In this document: piece by piece, positions 22,252 to 28,054 of the stretch
Position numbering within the stretch: the stretch's first letter is position 1
Layout of the letters: the number at the start of each line of letters is the position of its first letter
NCBI GenBank assembly: GCA_965651265.1
Contig: CBFGRV010000040.1
Coordinates: forward strand, 1 to 28,054
Length of the DNA: 28,054 nt
Source of the DNA: CBFGRV01 sp965651265
GTDB taxonomy: Bacteria; Bacteroidota; Rhodothermia; Rhodothermales; VXPQ01
Reading direction: 5' to 3'
Notes under the pieces: generated by a model
The model's input: the letters and a program-made list of their open reading frames with translations, nothing else
Databases searched by the model: none
Told to the model about the DNA's origin: nothing
Position numbers and translations under genes: made by a program

Positions 22252-24645
22252 TTAGTGAATTTTCGGACAAGGAATGAGGGAGGAGAGGAGGGTACGGCTC
22301 CGGATCGACGGCTCCTCCGCGATTCGGGCCGACAGAATCTCAACGGCCCCGATATCAGCGAGAGCCCTGGCGGCGGCGGTGCGTATCTCGAAAAGTCTAT
22401 CGCCGAGAAGGTCGCGGAGACGACGCATCGCCTCTCGATTGAGCGGTGCCAGTTCGCGGAGGAGCTCGATGGCCCGCAACCTCGTCGCCGTGGCGTGGCT
22501 GCCTTCCGTGTGCGCGAGACCTGCGCTCAGGGCGACGCCCGGCGCCCGATTGTGCAGCAGGGTCAACGCCGAAAGGCCGGCCTGAAGTACGACGTCTCCC
22601 GGTGATGGCGTGATCAGCGCCGCTCGCGCGATGTCCACGGCCTGCTCGGCTCCCAGGCGTGCGAGCGCCACGACAGCCTGAGCCTGGACGTCGGGATCCG
22701 TGTCCTGCTCCGCGGCCGTGACGGCCATCTGGATGGATCGTTCGGAGTTTGCCAGACGCGGTAGTACGCGAAGCACGGCCCGACGAACGGCCGGAGCGGG
22801 ATCATCGAATAGCTCGAACACGGCACGCTCAGCGGCTTCGCTACCTACGTTCGCAATCGCATCGACGACGGCGGCTCGCACGTTGGGATCGGTCTCGACG
22901 TCCAGGGCCGAACGAAGCCCGAGCAGAAGGGCAGGATCGGGGTCGACCGAGGCGAGCGCCCGAGCCGCCGCCAGGCGGCCCCCCTTCGTCGAGGCACCCC
23001 GCAGCTGCGCGACCCAGGCGCCCGGAGGTTGATCAACCTCCGCCTCCAGCAGGCCGTGAGCTTCGGGATCCAGCGCGAGAAAACGAGGCTGAGCATCAAA
23101 GGGAAGCACGACATGCTCGATCCGCTCCTCGATTGAGACCGTAAAGCGCTCCATGGAGCCGAGCGAGCCCACCTCGACGGCCAGCTCGAGATCGAAAGCT
23201 TCGGGTACGGCCTCACCTGATTGGACCTGCTCGATCCGAAGCAGCACGCCATCCTCGACTCGCTCATAGGATGCCCGAATGACGGGATGGCCCGCGCCAA
23301 AAATCCATTGCGTGGCGAACTCGTCGAGGTCCGCGCTGGAGACCTCCGCCGCCGACGCGATGAAATCCTCGGTCGAGGCGCCGGAGAACGGATGAGCCTG
23401 CACGAAATGTCTGATGGCATCCTGGAACGCCGTTTCGCCAATGCGGTGCCGGAGGAGGTGAAGGACCCACACGCCCTTGGCGACGGCATGCGCATCGTTC
23501 AGCTCGCTCGGGTGGTTCCAGCGCGGCCAGACCAGCGGCCGCACATAGCGCTCAGCCTCCGCGAAATAGAGCCGTTGTAGATCGCGCAGCGCGGCGTCCA
23601 TGTCGGAGCCTGATACCAGTAGCCCCAGATAGGCCGGAATCGCCAGCTCCAGCCATGAGTCAGTCGGATTTGCGGCGGACACAACAGCGCCGATCCACTG
23701 CTGCGCGATATGCGCTCCGATCCGAGCATCGTCAGACAGGCTCTCGAAGCCGAGCGCGGACGTGCCATGGCTGGCCGGATGCACACCCAGGCCGGCCCCC
23801 GCATCGCGATCTCCCGATGCCCCCGACACATGCGCGTACCGCTCGAAGGGGTAATCGAATCGCAACCAACTCGAAAGCGCGCCGATGTATTCCATCACGC
23901 GCGGATCCGGTATGCCGTCGAGAAAGGAGACGGCAACGCGGCGTCCGGCCGACAGCTCTGCGAAGACTGTCTGCGGCTCAAAGATTCCTGCTATGAAATC
24001 GATGTGCCGCGCCTCAAGAGGATGGGGCGAGACGATTTGAATTGTAATGGATCCATCCTCATTTGCGCGCATGCCCGTCTGCACGCCCGGGGCCGAAACA
24101 GCCCAGGTCGCCGGAACGGCCACGTTCATGCTCGTCTCGAATCGATCCCATGCCACCGTCGAGCGTGGAAACCAGGTAGCGTCGCCGGTAAGGGTCCATG
24201 CCACGCTGTCATCCACCCGTGTATTCAGACTCTCGAAGTCGATGGCGAGGTACAGAAGGCTATCCATCACATCGCCCTCCTCGAAAAGGGGCAACGTGCG
24301 GATGGAGACGCTGTCACGCCCGAGAGCCTGAAAAGCGAGGGGAACCGATGGCCGATCCGACTCTCCGCCGAACACACTGTCGATTCGCGCCCCGGAAGAG
24401 ACGACCACGAGCGAGTCGAGAGGGGAGGAAAGCAGCATTTCGTAGGTGATCCGACCCGAGACCGAATGCGACGACGAATCCACGCGCACGTCGACGTGTG
24501 CTCTTCGGATGTCGACGAGGGCCGGCGGGTCGCCGTAAAGGGGGGCCTGGTACGGGAAGGGCGTGCAGGATGCCTGGCCCAGTGCATCCGCGACTCCAAT
24601 CGCCGATGCCCACACGAATGCCGCTATCAATGTGACTCTACGCAC
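22252..24645 (-). CDS. Secreted M1-peptidase-like pseudoenzyme with C-terminal HEAT repeats
   Basis: A 797-residue exported protein. A signal peptide (MRRVTLIAAFVWASAIGVADALG) is followed by a beta-rich M1 N-terminal domain at about 40-225, a thermolysin-like region at about 240-450 and, from about 545 to the end, HEAT-type helical repeats (for example DPNVRAAVVDAIANVG, APAVRRAVLRVLPRL, DPDVQAQAVVALARLG). M1 peptidases need HEXXH plus E for zinc, G-x-MEN for substrate and a catalytic Tyr. Here the aligned HEXXH reads HIAQQ (312-316), the W-L-N-E-G segment reads WLELA (331-335), the MEN stretch reads GAGLGVHPAS, and Y-x-K-G reads V-A-K-G (388-391). All catalytic positions are gone while the fold-defining parts (QQWIG, GVWVLHLLRHRIG) remain. 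It is probably a binding or scaffold protein in the periplasm or cell surface. The start is GTG 24645, overlapping the upstream gene by 8 bases. Confidence 0.8.
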   Translation of the reverse strand: MRRVTLIAAFVWASAIGVADALGQASCTPFPYQAPLYGDPPALVDIRRAHVDVRVDSSSHSVSGRITYEMLLSSPLDSLVVVSSGARIDSVFGGESDRPSVPLAFQALGRDSVSIRTLPLFEEGDVMDSLLYLAIDFESLNTRVDDSVAWTLTGDATWFPRSTVAWDRFETSMNVAVPATWAVSAPGVQTGMRANEDGSITIQIVSPHPLEARHIDFIAGIFEPQTVFAELSAGRRVAVSFLDGIPDPRVMEYIGALSSWLRFDYPFERYAHVSGASGDRDAGAGLGVHPASHGTSALGFESLSDDARIGAHIAQQWIGAVVSAANPTDSWLELAIPAYLGLLVSGSDMDAALRDLQRLYFAEAERYVRPLVWPRWNHPSELNDAHAVAKGVWVLHLLRHRIGETAFQDAIRHFVQAHPFSGASTEDFIASAAEVSSADLDEFATQWIFGAGHPVIRASYERVEDGVLLRIEQVQSGEAVPEAFDLELAVEVGSLGSMERFTVSIEERIEHVVLPFDAQPRFLALDPEAHGLLEAEVDQPPGAWVAQLRGASTKGGRLAAARALASVDPDPALLLGLRSALDVETDPNVRAAVVDAIANVGSEAAERAVFELFDDPAPAVRRAVLRVLPRLANSERSIQMAVTAAEQDTDPDVQAQAVVALARLGAEQAVDIARAALITPSPGDVVLQAGLSALTLLHNRAPGVALSAGLAHTEGSHATATRLRAIELLRELAPLNREAMRRLRDLLGDRLFEIRTAAARALADIGAVEILSARIAEEPSIRSRTLLSSLIPCPKIH

Positions 24646-25759
24646 GCCTTCCTTCTTCGACGGTGAGCGTTCGGCGGCGCAGCGTGTCGAGACTCGTACC
24701 CTGGAGCGCGAGACAGATTACGCCAACGACCACGTAGAGCACCAACTGGGCACCGTGGGTGAGTACGGCATACGTCGCCGCGGCCTCGTGGGGCAGGGCG
24801 AAGAGGTGCACCAGGGTTTGCACGGTGATATAGTGATAGGATCCCGTTCCTCCCGGCGACGGAATGGCCACGCCGATCGCACCAAGAATCATGATGGACC
24901 AGGCGTCGAGGAGGTCTATCTGGAACGGTGCCGCCATGCCGAGCATCTCGAAAGGCATGTATGCGGCCAGCAAGTACAGCAGCCAGATGGAGATCGTCGT
25001 AAAAACCATCACCCCCCAACGGCGGACGCGAAGGAGGCTGAGAAGCCCCTCATTGAAGGCCATCATGGCCGGTCGCGCGCGTTCCGACCAGAATCGGCCC
25101 GCCGTCGAATCCTGACGCAGCACCATCCGGCGAGCCATGTATGCGAGCGCCAGGCCCAGCATCACGATGGCAACGCCAACGATCAGCGTCGGAAAGCTGC
25201 CGATTTGCTCGGCCAAAGGGGCGATGAAGAGCCGGTCCAGCGTCGCCATCCGATCGAGAAGGAGGAAGAAGACACTGCCCAGAGCCGCCACCAGCACAAC
25301 CATATCGAGAATGCGTTCGACGACCACGGTCCCGAAGAGGCGGCTAAATCCGATGCCAGCCTGAACGCTTAGATTGGCCGTACGCGCCACTTCGCCAAGG
25401 CGAGGGGCGGCGTAATTGACCATATACCCGATCATCACGGAATAGAACGCCTGCTTTACCGTGGGATGGGTGGATGCAGAAGCAGCCGCCTCGGCGGACG
25501 GAGATACGAGGGCAATATCGGCCTCCTGACCTGTGCGATCTTGGGGAAGGCCCTCGATCAACACTTGCCAGCGCCAGGCCCGAAGCCAGTGGCTTCCGAG
25601 CATCACGACGATGAGGGGGAGGAGCCAGGCGTAATTCGCCTTGACCAGGGCGTTGCCTATGGCCTTCAGGTCCGCCCCTCTGAACGCGAAATAAAGCAGA
25701 ACGCCCGCGAGCGCAAAACTTCCGACCTGTGCGAGAAGTCTTCGCGCGTGTGGATTCAT
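24638..25759 (-). CDS. UPF0104 / lysylphosphatidylglycerol-synthase-type transmembrane protein
   Basis: A 373-residue inner-membrane protein with about eight membrane segments, of the UPF0104/AglD/MprF-flippase-like family. Conserved features are the WLRAWRWQVLI segment (58-68), the NYAAPRLGEVARTANL motif (115-130) with its Arg-x-Gly-Glu, a VVVERILDMV helix, and the late PSPGGTGSYH loop (300-309). In MprF this region flips modified lipids, and other members are linked to lipid or glycolipid transport, so a role with envelope lipids is plausible but unproven. A cytoplasmic loop at about 72-100 is polar and Ala/Ser rich. Its ATG overlaps the lolA stop (ATGA) and its end overlaps the next gene, so the three are one translationally coupled operon. 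Confidence 0.87.
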   Translation of the reverse strand: MNPHARRLLAQVGSFALAGVLLYFAFRGADLKAIGNALVKANYAWLLPLIVVMLGSHWLRAWRWQVLIEGLPQDRTGQEADIALVSPSAEAAASASTHPTVKQAFYSVMIGYMVNYAAPRLGEVARTANLSVQAGIGFSRLFGTVVVERILDMVVLVAALGSVFFLLLDRMATLDRLFIAPLAEQIGSFPTLIVGVAIVMLGLALAYMARRMVLRQDSTAGRFWSERARPAMMAFNEGLLSLLRVRRWGVMVFTTISIWLLYLLAAYMPFEMLGMAAPFQIDLLDAWSIMILGAIGVAIPSPGGTGSYHYITVQTLVHLFALPHEAAATYAVLTHGAQLVLYVVVGVICLALQGTSLDTLRRRTLTVEEGRRA

Positions 25760-26409
25760 GAGGAACGCAGATCAACGACCTCAGCGCCCTCAGGCGGGGT
25801 GAAGGAGAAGACGTCGCCCTCGAGGGAGGGATTGATCTGAATGTTCTTCAAACGAAAGACCATCCTGGTGCCATTCACATCGACGACTTCGAGGCGGGTC
25901 ACCATGTTGTCGCGCGCCCGCATCGAGAGCGTAGCCTCGGTAAAGAAGGCATTGCTCGACCGGGGTACAAGAGAGACCAGGTAGTGCTCCTCGCCGTCGA
26001 GCGTCTCCGTGCGAACATCGGACAACTCAAACTTGTCGTCATAATTGAAGAGGAACTCGCTCACAGAGAACGTAGCCTCATCGTCCGTATTGTCATTGAT
26101 GAGGACTTGCTTCTGTGACGGCATATAGACCCACGTGACCTCGCCGTCTGTGACGAGCGTCTGACCGGCCGTCTCAACGCGGTACTTCTCACCACTGGCG
26201 ATGAGGAGGCCATTCGAGGTGGCTTCCTCATCGAGGAACTCGGAGCTCATCGTCTGTGAGAATTCGGCGCGAAGCGCGTCGATGGACTCATATGTCCCCT
26301 TCAGGCGCCCGAATATTTCTTCGGCATCCTGCGCGGACAGCCGGGGGACGAAAGCGAGTAGGGCGAACATCCAGAAGACGACTGTAGCAATCAGGAATCG
26401 AGACTTCAT
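25756..26409 (-). CDS. lolA: Outer-membrane lipoprotein carrier LolA
   Basis: A 217-residue periplasmic chaperone that carries lipoproteins released by LolCDE to the outer membrane. The signal peptide covers residues 1-26 (hydrophobic FLIATVVFWMFALLAF, then PRLSAQ). The mature domain matches LolA/DUF4292-like carriers: IDALRAEFSQTMSS, SNGLLIASGEKYRVETAGQTLVTDGEVTWVYMP (cited in parts), ending VFRLKNIQINPSLEGDVFSFTPPEGAEVVDL. ATG 26409 is chosen because it begins the signal peptide; the frame is open far upstream without homology-like sequence. It is the first gene of the minus-strand operon with the UPF0104 protein and the M1-like pseudoenzyme. Lgt upstream in the window makes the lipoproteins it would carry. 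Confidence 0.9.
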   Translation of the reverse strand: MKSRFLIATVVFWMFALLAFVPRLSAQDAEEIFGRLKGTYESIDALRAEFSQTMSSEFLDEEATSNGLLIASGEKYRVETAGQTLVTDGEVTWVYMPSQKQVLINDNTDDEATFSVSEFLFNYDDKFELSDVRTETLDGEEHYLVSLVPRSSNAFFTEATLSMRARDNMVTRLEVVDVNGTRMVFRLKNIQINPSLEGDVFSFTPPEGAEVVDLRSS

Positions 26410-26714
26410 TGGCGTACTTACTCCAATTTTTTGGCCGGTCGAGGCCTTATGATGCGGCCTTACAGGTTGCATCAAACAAAGCGCGTGCCGCGGGACGTAT
26501 ACCCCGGGATTGACCCGCCGGTTCGTCCAGGCCGGACTAGATCTGCTCATCATAATGTACACGCAATGTCCGCGCATACGTTCGGTGATGTAACGCTTCG
26601 TCAACGATTCCAAATTCTCCCGAGACGACTGCGGCCATTCGCCTCGAGTTATTCAATCTGGGACCGATATCATACATTATACGCTCCGCCATTGACGCAA
26701 ACGAGAAAGATTCC
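26410..26714. promoter_or_regulatory. Divergent intergenic region between lolA and the Cys-rich protein gene
   Basis: These 305 bases separate two divergent genes and must hold a promoter for each. No protein or structured RNA was recognised. An A/T-rich patch (TATCATACATTATACG, about 26668-26683) about 35 bases before the plus-strand start could contain its -10 element, but no convincing -35 partner was found. Confidence 0.4.
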
Positions 26715-27158
26715 ATGTCAGACTTCGGGTTGGAAACCGGCGTCGATCTCGATAGGATCATCGATGATCTGATGGAGACGTACCGCATCTGTCATGAGAC
26801 CGCTGCCTACTGCATCGATAGCGGGGGAGAGCTGGCGACGCTCGAACGGCTTCGCGCTTTCGATGATTGTGCCGAGGCCAATCTGACGCTAGCAAATTTC
26901 CTTCTTCGGGCTTCGGAACACGCGGCGGACGTTGCTCGGCTTTGCTACAAGATTTCGACGGCCTGCGCGCAGGGGATCGAATCCGTCGAGCACAACGACG
27001 ATCAGCTCCGGGCTGCATATGCCGCCTGCCAGCAGTCCAGAAATGCATGCCTCGAGTTCCTCGGCGAGCAGATCAGCGACCGCGACGACAGGCTTGACGA
27101 GGCCGTGCGTCAATCGTTTCCGGCGAGCGACCCGCCCGCGCCGCCCTCGCAGATCTGA
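26715..27158 (+). CDS. Cysteine-rich four-helix-bundle protein (DUF326/Csp-like) with SFPASDPP tail
   Basis: A 147-residue soluble protein. Seven cysteines (C26, C33, C52, C77, C84, C105, C112) lie on amphipathic helices. Three pairs are spaced exactly seven residues apart (CHETAAYC, CYKISTAC, CQQSRNAC), so they face one side of the helix. This matches DUF326 and copper-storage-protein bundles, which bind Cu(I) through core cysteines. The C-terminus LDEAVRQSFPASDPPA is a short motif seen in many unrelated small bacterial proteins. Here it is attached to the bundle. There is no signal peptide, so if it binds copper it would do so in the cytoplasm. The start is ATG 26715, preceded by GAGAAAGA. 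It converges on thpR. Metal binding is an inference from spacing. Confidence 0.75.
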   Translation: MSDFGLETGVDLDRIIDDLMETYRICHETAAYCIDSGGELATLERLRAFDDCAEANLTLANFLLRASEHAADVARLCYKISTACAQGIESVEHNDDQLRAAYAACQQSRNACLEFLGEQISDRDDRLDEAVRQSFPASDPPAPPSQI

Positions 27159-27173
27159 GCGACCTCCGGCATC

Positions 27174-27725
27174 TTACACCGACCCCTCCTGGTAAAGCGG
27201 ATAGGTCTCGAGGATCGAGTGCTTGGCTCCTTTCGGGCTCAGGTCGCTCCGATAGAGGTGGAAGCTCCTCACCGTGGCGGGCGGCAAGCGAAAGTCGGAA
27301 TACCGGACCAGGTACTCCCTTACCTGCTGGGGTCGGACCATCCTGAATCGTGCGATCGTGATGTGCGGATTGAAAGCTTTCTTATCGTCGGGTAGCCCAA
27401 GGTCGACGACAAGCTGGTCGATGCTCGTCTGAATTCTGATCAGCTCCGGATTGGGCGCTACTCGGACGACGAGTACCCGCGGCCGGCGCCTCGACGGAAA
27501 GACGTCCACCCCAATACTCGAGAGCTCGAAGGCCGCTCCGCGGATCTCCGTCAATGCCCCGGCGAGTCGATCGGCGATTTCGTCGTTCGCCTCGCCCACA
27601 AATCGCAAGGTGAGATGATATTGGTGCTCGGGCATCCAACGGGCGTTGAGCGAATCATCCCGCAATGATGCCAGCGACGATGCCTGTTCAGGATCCAGAT
27701 CGATGGCAACGAACAATCGGGGCAT
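27174..27725 (-). CDS. thpR: RNA 2',3'-cyclic phosphodiesterase (2H family, LigT/ThpR)
   Basis: A 183-residue 2H phosphoesterase with both catalytic H-x-T-x motifs: H37-L-T-L in QYHLTLRFVG and H121-I-T-I in FNPHITIARF. Family members open 2',3'-cyclic phosphates on RNA and show weak 2'-5' ligase activity. MPRLFVAIDLD is the typical start, which fixes ATG 27725 although the frame is open upstream. No CRISPR or RNA-repair partner is adjacent. It is transcribed away from the molybdenum-carrier-like gene. Confidence 0.93.
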   Translation of the reverse strand: MPRLFVAIDLDPEQASSLASLRDDSLNARWMPEHQYHLTLRFVGEANDEIADRLAGALTEIRGAAFELSSIGVDVFPSRRRPRVLVVRVAPNPELIRIQTSIDQLVVDLGLPDDKKAFNPHITIARFRMVRPQQVREYLVRYSDFRLPPATVRSFHLYRSDLSPKGAKHSILETYPLYQEGSV

Positions 27726-27771
27726 TGAGATGATATTGCAGTAAACCGGTGCCGAATGAGATGATCGATGA

Positions 27772-28054
27772 AAACACTCAGATGCGAGGCCCAACTCCAT
27801 CGAGAACGAATCCGCCGCGGACCGGGTTCGGCCGGAGCAGATTGTCACGGGCGGACAGGCCGGCGTGGATCGTGCGGCCCTGGATGCAGCGCGGGATGCC
27901 GGCATTCCTGCAGGCGGATGGTGTCCGAAGGGTCGGGTCGCCATCGATGGACGAATCCCCGACATCTACGCACTTCAGGAGACCCCCAGCGCCGATTACG
28001 CCGAGCGGACCACGTGGAATGTTCGGGATAGCGACGGCACACTGGTTCTGATCG
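27772..28054 (+). CDS. Putative molybdenum carrier protein (SLOG-like), 3' part beyond the window; no clear start
   Basis: Frame 1 from about 27835 reads EQIVTGGQAGVDRAALDAA, then GGWCPKGRVAIDGRIPD, YALQETPSADYAERTTWNVRDSDGTLVLI, running off the window (quoted in parts). This closely follows the putative molybdenum carrier family (PF12694, related to YpsA/LOG Rossmann proteins), whose N-terminus is S/T-GGQTGVDRAALD. The frame is closed by TGA at 27769-27771, and no ATG, GTG or TTG occurs in this frame between that stop and the conserved motif. Nearby ATGs (27761, 27764, 27768) are in the other two frames or before the stop. The gene may use a rare ATC/ATT start (27799, 27841), or an indel near 27772-27830 has broken the start. 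Cofactor binding in this family is inferred from one structure-based hypothesis. Confidence 0.65.

Noticed and set aside
23710..24666. 318-residue plus-strand frame opposite the M1-like gene
   Set aside because: The minus-strand frame has a signal peptide, M1 blocks and HEAT repeats. The plus-strand frame is Arg/His-rich shadow.
1..28054. CRISPR arrays, tRNA genes, insertion sequences, phage or secretion-system genes
   Set aside because: No repeat-spacer pattern, tRNA T-loop signature, transposase motif or terminal inverted repeat pair was seen in any part of the window.

Overview
This is a GC-rich (roughly 60 percent by eye) chromosomal segment, most likely from a Rhodothermota/Bacteroidota-type bacterium. 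That placement is an inference. It rests on a carB product of about 940 residues without the C-terminal regulatory domain, a Bacteroidota-like ClpS and RNase HI, Psd/PssA/PurS/ClpS genes in series, LolA and TonB envelope genes, and few clear Shine-Dalgarno sequences. Nearly all genes are housekeeping. No tRNA, rRNA, CRISPR array, insertion sequence or phage gene was seen.

Left edge (1-2100): the last codons of an unknown gene, a DinB/YfiT-like gene broken by a small internal deletion, then about 400 bases without a credible protein. This stretch can form many stems, a three-way junction and an 8-bp pseudoknot, and it ends in a strong plus-strand terminator. I treat it as a candidate new structured RNA and the best discovery lead here. 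An OmpR-type response regulator with an unusual N-terminal extension follows on the minus strand.

2200-8140: folK, a small membrane-anchored protein, tonB (minus), then carA-carB. carAB is preceded by a 380-base leader with an intrinsic terminator 55 bases before carA and a competing hairpin. The lack of the allosteric domain in CarB makes RNA-level control an attractive idea.

8400-12770: mtaB (minus) diverges from psd-pssA-purS-clpS-yigZ, a tight operon mixing phosphatidylethanolamine synthesis, purine synthesis and protein quality control.

12770-21840: rnhA (minus) diverges from a long plus-strand cluster: obgE-dprA-rluD-ptsN-like-hisS-lgt-PLP decarboxylase-rlmB.

21840-28054: a small unrecognised helical protein (minus); the overlapping minus-strand operon lolA - UPF0104 membrane protein - secreted M1-peptidase-like protein that has lost its zinc and catalytic residues and carries HEAT repeats; a seven-cysteine helical-bundle protein with a SFPASDPP tail; thpR (minus); and the start of a molybdenum-carrier-like gene cut by the window end. 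Four of the convergent gene junctions carry a perfect inverted repeat without a U-tract.
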